DNA of 55,171 nt from Streptomyces flaveus (GCF_014647675.1 NZ_BMPQ01000046.1:1-55171), one strand, 5' to 3'; numbered from the stretch's first letter, positions 1 to 8,790 are shown. Numbers and translations are program-made. The notes: generated from the sequence alone by a model not told the origin.

Positions 1-377
1 GACGCCCGGGCAGCGCGGCGGGACAGCCGGACACCGCGCAGAACCGGGCCATGGAGCGGGACATGAGAGAGGCGAGCGAACGCAGCGCGACGTGATGCCG
101 CGCGGCCCGGTCACCTCCAAGGGCATTCTCCTCGAGAGGTGCCAGCAGTGGCAGCTCGACGCCCTGTGACGGAACGGTACGGTGCGGAATTCCCCGGCCG
201 CACCGAGGCCCATCGCACGCCCTCGGTCCGGGCGCGGAGGGCGTCCTCGGCAGCGACCTCGGCGCGCAGATCTAGTCGAGGGTGTCGTCATCGACGGACC
301 TCAGGGCGGCGCCCGTCACGTGCCGGCCGGTAGTCCATCGGAACAACCACCCCGCCGGCCTGATCGAGAAGATCACC
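1..377. other. no convincing gene
   Basis: Open frames in this stretch are arginine- and proline-rich and read like off-frame translation of GC-rich DNA. No ribosome binding site, conserved motif or hairpin stands out. It may contain more of the decayed hydroxylase that becomes recognisable at about 378. Confidence 0.4.
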
Positions 378-686
378 GCGATCAGCATCCGCTACGACTT
401 CGGCGAAGGCCCCAACCTGCTCGGCCGCCGCCTGCGCGACATCGACGTGAAACCGAGCCACCTCTACGGTCTGCTGCATCGCGGCCGCGGCCTGCTGCTG
501 GACCGCACCTAGCGCCTGACCGTCGGCGGCTGGTCAGACCGGGTCGACTACCTCGCGGACCCCACTGCCGCACTGGATGTTCCCTGCGCCCTGCTACGCC
601 CCGACGGCCACGTCGCCTGGAACGGCGACGATCAGCAGGAACTGGACGACCACCTCTCCCGCTGGTTCGGCAAGCCCGCCAGCTGA
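378..686 (+). pseudogene. C-terminal relic of FAD-dependent aromatic hydroxylase
   Basis: The frame reads ISIRYD, then LLGRRLRDID, then LYGLLHRGRGLLLD. These resemble the C-terminal region of flavoprotein aromatic hydroxylases used in polyketide tailoring (the PgaE/RdmE-like family). A TAG stop interrupts it at 510-512. The same frame then continues with plausible family sequence (VPCALLRPDGHVAW and a C-terminal LSRWFG) up to TGA at 684-686. The FAD-binding N-terminal two-thirds is not seen upstream. Family assignment rests on recognised C-terminal motifs. It is most likely a dead fragment and not a short gene. Confidence 0.65.
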
Positions 687-748
687 TTTCGCCTGAGCAA
701 CCATGCCCTCTGAGGGCTCCCCGCCCGCATCGTGCTACGCGCGAGGCG

Positions 749-1789
749 TCAGCTCAGCATGTCGCGCAGTCGCTCGACGGCGTGGAGGCGTTCCCTGTGC
801 GTGCCGGCCAGCGGCTTCACACACAGGGTCGTCACTCCGGCGGCAGCAAAGGCATCGAGCTGTCCGGCGATCTGTTCCTTCGTCCCCACCAGGGATATGG
901 CCCTCAACAGTCCCTCGGGAACGGCGGCTTCGGCCTCCTGCTTCTTTCCTGACAAGTACAGGTCCTGGATGTGCGCCGCCTCCCGTTCGTAGCCGTACCG
1001 ACCGGCGAGCCGGGCGTAGAAGTTCTTGTTCCTCGCGCCCATCCCCCCGATGTAGAGGGCCAGTTGTGGCCGAGCTCGGTCCAGCAGGTGTTCCACGTCG
1101 TCGCCGACGGCCAGAGGTGCCGTCACCGTGATGTCGAGCGTGCCCAGTGCCGCATCGCGCCGGGCCAGCCCCGCGGTCAGTGCCGCTCCCCACACCTCGG
1201 CGGCCTTTCCGGGATGGAAGAACACGGGCAGCCAACCCTCGGCGAGTTCGGCCGTCAGCTCGACGTTCTTCGGTCCGATCGCGGCCAGGGTGATGGGGAT
1301 GCGGGAGCGGACTGGCTTGTTGAGGAGTTTCAGGGGCTTGCCGAGCCCGGTGCCCCGCTCGGCGGGAAGTGGAAGCGGGTACTTCGGCCCCGGGTGCACC
1401 ACCGGTTCGCCCCGCCACACCTGACGGCAGATCTCCACCACCTCGCGGGTGCGGCTGAGTGGCGTGTCGTACGGCACGCCGTGGAAGCCCTCGATCACCT
1501 GCGGTCCCGACGCTCCGAGGCCCAGCGTGAACCGGCCGCCGGAGAGATCGTCCAGACCGGCGGCGGTCATCGCCAGGAGCGACGGCGTACGGGTGAAGAC
1601 CGGGAGGATCCCGGAGGCGATCTCGAGGCGTTCGGTACGAGCCGCGAGGTAGCCCAGTCGGCTGACGGCGTCGAACGAGTAGGCCTCCGGCACGAAGGCG
1701 ATCTCGACCCCTGCCGTCTCGAAATCCCTTACGGCACGGACCGTCTCGATGAAGTCGCCGCTGTAATCCAGTGTCATACCGATACGCAT
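749..1789 (-). CDS. LLM-class F420-dependent oxidoreductase
   Basis: A 346-residue luciferase-like TIM-barrel protein starting MRIGMTLDYSGDF. It has the family's early ETAG..FVPEAYSFD segment, an ASGILPVFTRTP stretch near residue 60 and a glycine-rich LGLGASGPQVIEGFHG near 90-105, typical of the F420-using branch. Length is normal for the family. It would use reduced or oxidised F420 for hydride transfer in the cytoplasm; the substrate cannot be read from sequence. It is transcribed away from the liv transporter. Its upstream region carries a perfect copy of the palindrome repeated before tetR and the beta-oxidation operon, so it probably belongs to the same regulon. FMN use instead of F420 cannot be excluded. 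Confidence 0.85.
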   Translation of the reverse strand: MRIGMTLDYSGDFIETVRAVRDFETAGVEIAFVPEAYSFDAVSRLGYLAARTERLEIASGILPVFTRTPSLLAMTAAGLDDLSGGRFTLGLGASGPQVIEGFHGVPYDTPLSRTREVVEICRQVWRGEPVVHPGPKYPLPLPAERGTGLGKPLKLLNKPVRSRIPITLAAIGPKNVELTAELAEGWLPVFFHPGKAAEVWGAALTAGLARRDAALGTLDITVTAPLAVGDDVEHLLDRARPQLALYIGGMGARNKNFYARLAGRYGYEREAAHIQDLYLSGKKQEAEAAVPEGLLRAISLVGTKEQIAGQLDAFAAAGVTTLCVKPLAGTHRERLHAVERLRDMLS

Positions 1790-1823
1790 GCGAAGGCCCC
1801 TCGTCTTCTGACCGACTGAGATT

Positions 1824-1843
1824 TTAACGAACGATCGTTTAAC
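1824..1843. promoter_or_regulatory. predicted TetR operator, site 1
   Basis: TTAACGAACGATCGTTTAAC with the perfect 10-bp palindrome AACGATCGTT at 1830-1839. It lies 35 bp upstream of the oxidoreductase start at 1789 (minus strand). The same sequence recurs at 1971, 7068 and 7810, always in front of genes of this locus. The binding protein is inferred to be the TetR protein at 7100. Confidence 0.7.
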
Positions 1844-1970
1844 ACCGTACCGGCCTTCCTGTCCAGGCGGAACCGGGCGACCTCACAGCCCTTCACCCCG
1901 TGTTGTTTCAAGCGATCACGTGCAGGGACCTTGACCGAGTGACGTGGCTCACCCTACGTTCGCGCTGGCC

Positions 1971-1986
1971 TTAACGAACGATCGAT
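1971..1986. promoter_or_regulatory. predicted TetR operator, site 2
   Basis: TTAACGAACGATCGAT shares its first 14 bases exactly with site 1. The palindrome is AACGATCGAT, one base off perfect. It sits about 45 bp before the livF start, so it would control the transporter operon. With site 1 it flanks the divergent intergenic region 1790-2029. Confidence 0.65.
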
Positions 1987-2029
1987 GAGTGACGCATGAC
2001 GTCGCTTCAGGGCGGCAAGGGAGGCCGAA

Positions 2030-2842
2030 GTGCTCGAAATCGATGGACTCGTCGTCCGGTACGGCGCTCGCGCACCCGTTCTGCGGGGGGTGTCCCTGGA
2101 CGTCGGCGGCAGCGGCGTCGTCGCGCTCCTCGGCAGCAACGGCGCCGGCAAGACGACGCTCATGCGCGCCGTCTCCGGCACGCTCGGCCTGTACGGCGGC
2201 GGGGTCACCGAAGGCTCCGTCCGGTTCCGTGGCGAACGGATCACCGGTGCGGACACGGCCCGCACCGTGGTGCAGGGGCTCGTACAGGTACCGGAAGGAC
2301 GGCACATCTTCGCCGGTCTGACGGTGGAGGAAAATCTGAACGCCGGTGCGCTCACCGTGCGGTCGTCGGCGGTGCGTGAGCGCACACGCCGTCGGATGTA
2401 CGAACTCTTCCCGCAGCTCGCCGAGCGGCGACGCGCCCGTGGCGGGACGCTGTCCGGCGGCGAGCAGCAAATGCTCGCCATCGCCCGGGCGTTGATGGCG
2501 CAGCCGAGACTCCTGCTTCTCGACGAGCCGTCCCTCGGCCTCGCGCCGCGGCTGGTGCATCTCGTGGGCGAGACCATCCGCGAGATCAGCCGGGAAGGGG
2601 TCCCCGTCCTGCTGGTGGAGCAGAACGCGGCGATGGCGCTTTCGGTCGCCGACTCGGCCTGTGTGCTCGACCTCGGCCGGGTCGTACTGAGCGGACCGAC
2701 GGACGAACTGGCGCAGAGCGACGACGTGCGACGCCTCTACCTGGGCGCGGACGCGGACGCCGGCCAGAGCGCCGGCGGATCCGCACCGCGGCCCGGGCCC
2801 GGAACCGGAAACACGCCGACGCTAAGCAGGTGGTCCGGATGA
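2030..2842 (+). CDS. livF: branched-chain-type ABC transporter ATP-binding protein
   Basis: A 270-residue ABC ATPase. The Walker A GSNGAGKTT is at residues 35-43, the signature LSGGEQQM at 141-148, and the Walker B LLLLDEPSLGLAP starts at 161. The text matches the LivF branch. It energises uptake through LivH/LivM. GTG start, preceded by a purine-rich GGGAGG. The C-terminus has a disordered Gly/Pro/Ala tail of about 30 residues, longer than usual. Its TGA overlaps the ATG of livG (ATGA), so the two are translationally coupled. First gene of a livFGHMK operon behind predicted operator site 2. Substrate is probably the acid degraded by the downstream operon, not an amino acid (inference). Confidence 0.9.
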   Translation: MLEIDGLVVRYGARAPVLRGVSLDVGGSGVVALLGSNGAGKTTLMRAVSGTLGLYGGGVTEGSVRFRGERITGADTARTVVQGLVQVPEGRHIFAGLTVEENLNAGALTVRSSAVRERTRRRMYELFPQLAERRRARGGTLSGGEQQMLAIARALMAQPRLLLLDEPSLGLAPRLVHLVGETIREISREGVPVLLVEQNAAMALSVADSACVLDLGRVVLSGPTDELAQSDDVRRLYLGADADAGQSAGGSAPRPGPGTGNTPTLSRWSG

Positions 2843-3657
2843 CGACGACTCCAACGCAAACGGCAGCGGAACTGCGTGTCGAGGACGTGAGTGTGGTGTT
2901 CAGCGGACTGCGCGCGCTTGACGGTGTGTCATTCACCGTGCGGCCCGGAACGATCCATGCCGTCATCGGTCCCAACGGTGCCGGGAAGACAACGCTGCTC
3001 AATGCCCTGTCGGGGATCTACCGTGTCGCCTCGGGCCGCATCATGGTGGACGGTCAGGAGGTGACGGGCCTGCGTCCGGACCGGGTGGCACGGAGGGGAG
3101 TCGCCCGCACCTTCCAGAACATCGTCGTGTCACCGGTCGAGTCCACACTCGACAACCTCATGGTCGGCCGGCATCGGCTGACCCGGTCCGGCATCGCCGC
3201 GACCGCCCTGGGACTGGGCCGCGGTGAACAGCGTGTCCACGAAGCGCGGGTGCGCGACATCGCGGAGTTCGCCGGCTTGTCCGGCGTTCTGGACCGCCCG
3301 GCGGCGAGCCTCGCCTACGGGGATCTCAAGCGCCTGGAGTTCGCGCGGGCGCTGTGCCTGGAGCCACGGTTGCTCATCCTCGACGAACCGGTCGCCGGGA
3401 TGAACACCGCGGAGAGCGCGGAACTCGCCCGGCTGGTCTCCGCGGCACGTGACGCGCTCGGTCTGACCGTGGTGTTCGTCGAGCACGACATGGGAGTGGT
3501 CATGTCGATCGCCGACCGCATCACCGTCCTCGACTTCGGCAAGGTCGTCACGGACGGCACGCCGGAACACGTAAGGCAGCATCCGGAAGTGATCAGCGCC
3601 TATCTGGGAGCGCCCATGGAATCCGGAAACGACCAGGTGGCGGAGAGGTTGTCGTGA
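2839..3657 (+). CDS. livG: branched-chain-type ABC transporter ATP-binding protein
   Basis: A 272-residue ABC ATPase. Walker A GPNGAGKTT is at about residues 44-52, a degenerate signature LAYGDLKRLEFA near 152 and Walker B LLILDEPVAGMN near 175. The LAYG signature and the AGMN after Walker B are typical of LivG, not LivF. The ATG at 2839 is chosen over the GTG at 2830 because it forms the ATGA overlap with livF. Partner ATPase of LivF at the inner face of the membrane. It overlaps the livH start (GTGATGA). Confidence 0.9.
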   Translation: MTTTPTQTAAELRVEDVSVVFSGLRALDGVSFTVRPGTIHAVIGPNGAGKTTLLNALSGIYRVASGRIMVDGQEVTGLRPDRVARRGVARTFQNIVVSPVESTLDNLMVGRHRLTRSGIAATALGLGRGEQRVHEARVRDIAEFAGLSGVLDRPAASLAYGDLKRLEFARALCLEPRLLILDEPVAGMNTAESAELARLVSAARDALGLTVVFVEHDMGVVMSIADRITVLDFGKVVTDGTPEHVRQHPEVISAYLGAPMESGNDQVAERLS

Positions 3658-4547
3658 TGACCCGCGGAGTCGAAATCCTGCTGAGCGGTGTGTCTTTGGG
3701 CTTGTTGTACGCCCTGATCGCGCTGGGCTTCGTCATCGTCTTCAAGGCGACCCGCACGGTGAACTTCGCGCACGCCTCGTTTCTGCTCTTCGGTGTGTGG
3801 GTGGTGGCGCAGACCAGCCCGCACATCGGCTTCGCGGCCGCTGTGGCGCTCGGCCTGGTCGCGGCCGGGACGCTGGGACTGGCGGTGGAGCGACTGCTGC
3901 TGTCCCGGGTCGACGGCCGCAAGCACGACGCGCTGGCGATCCTCACCATCGGGGTCAACGTGGTGCTCACCGCGGAACTGAGCTGGCGCATCGGGGAGAG
4001 CGTGCTGCCACTCGGCGCTCCCTGGGACGGACACGTGGTCCACTTCGGCTCAGTGGTACTGCCCTTGTCCGTGATCATCACCATCCTCACCGTGCCGGTG
4101 CTGATCGCCGGTCTCGCCGCGGTCCTCCGCCACACCGGCTGGGGCCTGGCCATGCGCGCCTCGATCGAGGACCGCGAGGGCGCGGCTCTCGCCGGTGTCC
4201 GGCTGAAGCGGGTCTCGGCAGGTGCCTGGATCACGGCCGGCATCCTCGCCGTCGCGGCCGGCATCGGTCTCGCCTCGTTCCCGAGCCCTGGCGTGGCCGT
4301 GAGTACCGGGACCGCGGCCATCAAGGCGCTCCCCGCCGCGATCATCGGCGGCCTCGACTCGCTCGGCGGGGCGATCGTGGGAGGCCTGGTCATCGGCATC
4401 GCCGAGGTGACCGTCGCCGAGTACCAGGACGCCCTCTCCTTCCTCGGGCGAGGGCTGGGGGACGTCGTGGCCTACGTGATCATGATCTGCATTCTGCTGT
4501 GCCGGCCCTCGGGCCTGTTCGGCGCGAAGGAGGTCAGCCGTGCCTGA
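3654..4547 (+). CDS. livH: branched-chain-type ABC transporter permease
   Basis: A 297-residue polytopic membrane protein with many hydrophobic helices. It begins with GVSLGLLYALIALGFVIVFKATRTVNFAHASFL, the classic LivH start with the NFAH motif. The EAA-like loop MRASIEDREGAALAGV lies in the middle. The C-terminus ends in a further helix and RPSGLFGAKE. It forms the translocation pore with LivM. It overlaps livG by 4 bases and livM by 8 bases, consistent with one operon. Confidence 0.9.
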   Translation: MMTRGVEILLSGVSLGLLYALIALGFVIVFKATRTVNFAHASFLLFGVWVVAQTSPHIGFAAAVALGLVAAGTLGLAVERLLLSRVDGRKHDALAILTIGVNVVLTAELSWRIGESVLPLGAPWDGHVVHFGSVVLPLSVIITILTVPVLIAGLAAVLRHTGWGLAMRASIEDREGAALAGVRLKRVSAGAWITAGILAVAAGIGLASFPSPGVAVSTGTAAIKALPAAIIGGLDSLGGAIVGGLVIGIAEVTVAEYQDALSFLGRGLGDVVAYVIMICILLCRPSGLFGAKEVSRA

Positions 4548-5637
4548 GACGTCCCGGTTCCCCATGGCAGGGCGTGTGCCGGCCCTGTGCGCGCTGACCG
4601 CCGCCCTGGTGGTCCTCCTGGCACTGCCCCTGTATGTCTCCGCGTTCTGGCTGAACATGGGCCTGTTCGCGATGGCGGCGGCGGTCGGCGCGATCGGCCT
4701 CACCATCCTGCTCGGCGCGGCGGGACAGTTGTCTCTGGGACATGCCTTCTTCGTCGCCGTCGGCGCCTACGGCTATGCCTTCCTGGCCGGAGAAAGCGGC
4801 GGCGGGGTGTCCGGTCTCGGCCTCCCCCCGCTTCTCGCCGCGGTCCTGGCCGTCCTGCTGGCGGGCGTCTGCGGCCTGCTGTTCAGCCCGGTCTCCAGCC
4901 GCCTGCGCGGCATCTACCTGGGCATCGCCTCCCTGGGCCTGGTGTTCCTCGGCCACCATCTGCTGCAGAACATGAAGCCGGTGACCGGCGGCTTCGAGGG
5001 CAGGACCGTCGTGCCGCTGTCGATCGGCGGGTTCTCCTTCTCCGACCAGGCGGACGTCACCGTCCTGGGCGTTCCGTTCGGTGCCGCCGAGAGCCAGTGG
5101 TATCTGTTCCTCGTCGTCACCGTCGGGGCGGCGCTGCTCGGCCGCAACGTCCTGCGCGGCCGGCCCGGCAGGGCGCTGAGGCTCATGAAAGACAGCGAGA
5201 TCGGCGCGAGCGCCATGGGCGTCGACATACGACGCACCAAGGCGGCCGTCTTCGTACTGTCGTCGATGTATGCCGGCGCTGCCGGTGTGCTCACGGCACT
5301 GGCCTTCCAGCGCACCGTCCCCGACTACTTCAGCCTCCACCTGTCGGTCAGCTATCTGGTGATGGTCATCCTGGGCGGCCTCGGATCCGTGGGTGGCGCG
5401 ATCGCCGGTGCGGTCTTCGTCGTGACGCTGCCCCTGCTGTTCTCCCGCTACGCGGATTCCCTGCCGTTCGTCACCGGAGCCGGCGGGCAGGGACTGGACG
5501 CGTCGACAGCGGCCCAGTTCGTGTACGGCGCGGTCGTCATCGTGGCCGTGATCGTCCAGCCGGGCGGTCTGGCGGCGCTGGCCGGCGCCGTTCGACCTCC
5601 ACGAAGCCGCCGCCCGGCCGCGGCCGCCGCTCCCTGA
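4540..5637 (+). CDS. livM: branched-chain-type ABC transporter permease
   Basis: A 365-residue polytopic membrane protein. It carries LGAAGQLSLGHAFFVAVGAYGYAFL near residues 55-80 and a LMKDSEIGASAMGVDIRRTK coupling loop, both diagnostic of LivM permeases. The GTG start at 4540 has a strong AAGGAGG upstream (4527-4533). The C-terminus is a short Pro/Arg/Ala-rich cytoplasmic tail. It pairs with LivH. The gap to the binding-protein gene is 111 bp, with no clear terminator, so co-transcription is likely. Confidence 0.9.
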   Translation: MPETSRFPMAGRVPALCALTAALVVLLALPLYVSAFWLNMGLFAMAAAVGAIGLTILLGAAGQLSLGHAFFVAVGAYGYAFLAGESGGGVSGLGLPPLLAAVLAVLLAGVCGLLFSPVSSRLRGIYLGIASLGLVFLGHHLLQNMKPVTGGFEGRTVVPLSIGGFSFSDQADVTVLGVPFGAAESQWYLFLVVTVGAALLGRNVLRGRPGRALRLMKDSEIGASAMGVDIRRTKAAVFVLSSMYAGAAGVLTALAFQRTVPDYFSLHLSVSYLVMVILGGLGSVGGAIAGAVFVVTLPLLFSRYADSLPFVTGAGGQGLDASTAAQFVYGAVVIVAVIVQPGGLAALAGAVRPPRSRRPAAAAAP

Positions 5638-5748
5638 ACCCCCGCTCTCCAGCCGTCCGACGCCGAAGACACTCCAGACCCGCCCCCCCACCTTGCCGGA
5701 CGTGTGCTGTCAACCACCTCATCCGCTTCTCAGCGAGGAGACACACCG

Positions 5749-6990
5749 ATGCACAAATCGCGCACAGTCGGCCTGGCGGCCGCGGCCCTGGCCTTCACGC
5801 TGGCGGTTGCCGGCTGCTCCACCAAGGCCGAAACGGCCGGGACCGCCGCCGCGCCCGGGGTCAGCGACTCCACCATCAAGCTCGGGGTGCTGATGGATCT
5901 GTCGGGCCCGTTCGCGGGCACCGGCAAGACGATCCTCGACGCGAGCAACGTCGCCGTGAAGGAGATCAACGCGGCAGGCGGTGTCTGCGACCGGAAGCTG
6001 GCACTGGTCACCCGCGACCACGGCTACGACCCGCAGAAGGCCGTCGCCGCGTACGACGAGATGGATCCGCAGGTCCTCGGCTATCTGAACATCCTCGGCT
6101 CACCGGTCGTCACGGCGCTGCGGGACAAGATCGAGGCGAAGGACGAACTCGCCGGCCTGACCACGTTCGCGTCGACCCTGCTCGGGGACGAGCACCTGAT
6201 CGTCCTGGGCGCCACGTACGACATCCAGACGATCAACGGCCTGGACTGGCTCGTGAGGAAGGGTGAACTGCGCAGCGGCGATTCCGTCGGGCATATCTAC
6301 CTGCAGGGAGAAATCGGCGAGAACAGCCTGCGGGGCAGCAAGTTCGCTGCGGGGAAGCTGGGGTTGAAGATCGTCGGCCAACAGATCGAACCCGCCGCAA
6401 CCGACCTCACCAGCCAGGTCAACGCGCTCAAGTCGGCGAAGGTCAAGGCGATCGTGGTGGACTCGACGCCCAAGCAGGCGGCTTCGGTGGCGGCAGTGGC
6501 GCAGGCGGCCGGCATGGAGGTGCCGATCATGGGCGGGGTGTCGACCTTCGCCACCAGCCTGCTCAGGACGTCTGCGGCGCCCGCGCTCACCAAGCACTAC
6601 ACCAGGCTCAGCGGGCTGGGCGCCCTCGGCGCGGACAACGCCGCCGCTCGCAAGCTGGCCGCTGCTTGGAGGGACCAGATCGGTAAGGCACCGGAGGCCA
6701 GCAGCGGAGTCGTCCACGCCTACGCCATGACCAAGCTGTACGCCGAGATACTCGGCAAGAGCTGCGAGGACCTCACTCGCCCGGGCGTGCTCAAGGCCCG
6801 CAGCGCTGTCACCGACTTCACGCTACCGGGCCTGCTCCCGCCTCAGGACTTCTCCGATCCCGCTGAGCCCAGTTCGCGCGAGGCCCAGGTGCTGGGTGTG
6901 GACAAGGGTGTCTTCGCCGGAGTCAAAGCACTCGGTGACTTCTTCGCATCGGATCTGGCGAAGGAGTACAAGGTTCCGTCGGCCGGATGA
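5749..6990 (+). CDS. livK: branched-chain-type ABC transporter substrate-binding lipoprotein
   Basis: A 413-residue extracellular binding protein. The signal peptide ends in the lipobox LAVAGC (Cys23), so it should be a membrane-anchored lipoprotein. The mature part starts with the family's IKLGVLMDLSGPFAGTGK and continues with two Leu/Ile/Val-binding-like lobes. The ATG at 5749 is preferred to 5704 because GAGGAG lies at 5735-5740 and the signal peptide starts there. It ends the liv operon, 109 bases before tetR. It determines the transporter's specificity, which cannot be read here. The family also takes up aromatic and fatty acids. Confidence 0.88.
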   Translation: MHKSRTVGLAAAALAFTLAVAGCSTKAETAGTAAAPGVSDSTIKLGVLMDLSGPFAGTGKTILDASNVAVKEINAAGGVCDRKLALVTRDHGYDPQKAVAAYDEMDPQVLGYLNILGSPVVTALRDKIEAKDELAGLTTFASTLLGDEHLIVLGATYDIQTINGLDWLVRKGELRSGDSVGHIYLQGEIGENSLRGSKFAAGKLGLKIVGQQIEPAATDLTSQVNALKSAKVKAIVVDSTPKQAASVAAVAQAAGMEVPIMGGVSTFATSLLRTSAAPALTKHYTRLSGLGALGADNAAARKLAAAWRDQIGKAPEASSGVVHAYAMTKLYAEILGKSCEDLTRPGVLKARSAVTDFTLPGLLPPQDFSDPAEPSSREAQVLGVDKGVFAGVKALGDFFASDLAKEYKVPSAG

Positions 6991-7067
6991 CACCGGGGAC
7001 TGTGCCCGCAGGGCCGGCGGCGGCGGGGCGCCGGCCCTCGGCTCCGCACGGCAGGAGCCGGCTTTGC

Positions 7068-7085
7068 CGATCGTTCGTTCGTTCT
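7068..7085. promoter_or_regulatory. predicted TetR operator, site 3
   Basis: CGATCGTTCGTTCGTTCT. On the minus strand this reads GAACGAACGAACGATCG, the same core as sites 1 and 2 but with GTTC repeated and only one good half of the palindrome. It ends 15 bp before the tetR ATG, which suggests autoregulation. Confidence 0.55.
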
Positions 7086-7099
7086 GGAAGGCTGGGGCC

Positions 7100-7756
7100 A
7101 TGGATGCTATGAGCGGCAAAGCGGCGGGCAAGAGCGGCAAGGCGGCGGACAACGGTCCCTCCAGCCCCCGGGGAAACGGCCGGGACGCCATCATGGACGC
7201 CGCACGAGATGTCTTCGCGGAGCGCGGCTACTTCGGCACCTCCATTCGTGACATCGCCAAGCGTGCCGACATGAGTCTGTCCGCCCTCTATTACTACTAC
7301 TCCGGCAAGGCGGAGCTCTTCCACGCCCTGATCGAGGACTCACTCGACGACTACTTCCGTCACTGCGAGAAGGAACTGGCCCAGGCCGGTGACGACCCCG
7401 CCGCGCGTCTGGCCGCCCTGGTCAGAGTGACGGTCGACTACCGGGTCCGGCGGCGGGTCGAGAGTCTGCTGACCCTCCAGGAACTCCGTTACCTCGAACC
7501 CGAGTACCGCAACCCCATCATCGAAAGGCGGCACGCCGTATCGGGACTTTTCCAGAAGGCCATAGACGACGGCATCGCCGGCGGAGTCTTCCGGACCCCG
7601 CACCCGGACGACGCCCGCCGGGCGGTCATGGCCATGTGTAACGCCGTCGCCCAGTGGTACGACCCGTCCGGCGACCTCGGGACGACGGAGCTGTGCGACC
7701 GGTACGTGCGGCTGGCGTTCGCAATGCTCGGGCACGGCGAGACGCCGGCCCGGTAG
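7100..7756 (+). CDS. TetR-family transcriptional regulator of the catabolic locus
   Basis: A 218-residue regulator. After a Gly/Lys/Ala-rich N-terminal tail of about 27 residues comes the TetR helix-turn-helix: RDAIMDAARDVFAERGY, then TSIRDIAKRADMS and ALYYYYSGKAELF. The C-terminal ligand domain contains YLEPEYRNPIIERRHAV, of the type seen in acyl-CoA-responsive TetR proteins of fatty-acid catabolism. The ATG at 7100 is chosen because earlier in-frame codons overlap operator site 3. It lies between the transporter and beta-oxidation operons. The four copies of one operator-like motif point to it as a local repressor relieved by an acyl-CoA intermediate (inference). Confidence 0.88.
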   Translation: MDAMSGKAAGKSGKAADNGPSSPRGNGRDAIMDAARDVFAERGYFGTSIRDIAKRADMSLSALYYYYSGKAELFHALIEDSLDDYFRHCEKELAQAGDDPAARLAALVRVTVDYRVRRRVESLLTLQELRYLEPEYRNPIIERRHAVSGLFQKAIDDGIAGGVFRTPHPDDARRAVMAMCNAVAQWYDPSGDLGTTELCDRYVRLAFAMLGHGETPAR

Positions 7757-7809
7757 GTCCCCCGCACTTTCGTCGCGGTCATTGACAGTGGGTGAGACGG
7801 CGACCTAAC

Positions 7810-7824
7810 TTAACGATCGTTCGA
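7810..7824. promoter_or_regulatory. predicted TetR operator, site 4
   Basis: TTAACGATCGTTCGA with the perfect palindrome AACGATCGTT at 7812-7821. It lies about 140 bp upstream of the SDR gene that starts the beta-oxidation operon, within the 205-bp gap after tetR. The promoter is presumably adjacent. Confidence 0.68.
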
Positions 7825-7961
7825 CAAGTACCTTCTCTGTATCGGCTGCGGTCCCGACCACAACGGCCGGGGCCCGTGGCCCGGCGTACGACGGCAGTCG
7901 CCGAGCCTTCCCGGCGCGGGCGGCGGCAGATCCGACACCGACTCGACCGACTGGAGCGTCC

Positions 7962-8726
7962 ATGCAGACCAGCGGAATATCCGCAGTGGTGACCGGCGGC
8001 GCGTCGGGGCTCGGCCTGGCGACGGCACGGCGGCTGCTCAAGGCCGGCGCCCGCGTCACCATCGCGGACCTGCCCTCCTCGGACGGCGACCGCGCCGTCC
8101 GCGACCTCGGCCCCGAGGCCGTCTTCGTCCCCGCCGACGTGACGAACACCGAGGACATGACCGCCGTCCTCGACACCGCCGAGCGGACAGGAGCGCTGCG
8201 CGCGGTCGTCCACTGCGCAGGCCGCGGCGGTCCGCTCCGCGTGGTCAACAAGGACGGCACCGCCGGTGATCTCGACCATTTCCGCGCCGTGGTCGACGTC
8301 AACCTGATCGGCACCTTCAACGTGCTCCGACTCGCCGCCGCCCGCATGGCTGGCAACGAACCACTCGACGGGGACCGCGGAGTGGTGGTCATGACAGCGT
8401 CGGTCGCGGCGTTCGAGGGGCAGATCGGACAGGCCCCGTACGCGGCGTCGAAAGCCGGAGTGGCCGGCCTCACCGTGTGTGCGGCCCGGGATCTAGCGAG
8501 CAAGAGCATCCGGGTCGTCACCATCGCGCCCGGCTTGTTCGACACACCGATGCTCGGCAGGAGGCCGAAGGAGAAGCTCGACGCGCTCGCTGCCGCGGTG
8601 CCGCACCCGCCGCGCCTCGGCGCGGCGGACGAGTACGCACAACTCGCCCTGCACATCATCGACAACTCGATGCTCAACGGGGAGACCATCCGCCTCGACG
8701 GCGCGATCCGCCTGGCCCCACGCTGA
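7962..8726 (+). CDS. SDR-family 3-hydroxyacyl-CoA dehydrogenase
   Basis: A 254-residue short-chain dehydrogenase. The NAD(P)-binding GGASGLG is at residues 12-18, followed by an acidic D36 after strand 2 that favours NAD. Catalytic Ser147, Tyr160 and Lys164 (YAASK) are all present. The text, including LDHFRAVVDVNLIGTFNVLRLAA, resembles type II 3-hydroxyacyl-CoA dehydrogenases (HSD17B10-like). It would carry out the second oxidation of the beta-oxidation cycle. First gene of the operon behind operator site 4; 64 bp separate it from the hydratase gene. Confidence 0.85.
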   Translation: MQTSGISAVVTGGASGLGLATARRLLKAGARVTIADLPSSDGDRAVRDLGPEAVFVPADVTNTEDMTAVLDTAERTGALRAVVHCAGRGGPLRVVNKDGTAGDLDHFRAVVDVNLIGTFNVLRLAAARMAGNEPLDGDRGVVVMTASVAAFEGQIGQAPYAASKAGVAGLTVCAARDLASKSIRVVTIAPGLFDTPMLGRRPKEKLDALAAAVPHPPRLGAADEYAQLALHIIDNSMLNGETIRLDGAIRLAPR

Positions 8727-8790
8727 AGGCCGGCGCTCAACCGCCACTCCCCAACCGCGACCACCGCTGGGCCACCGTAAAGGAGCTGCC

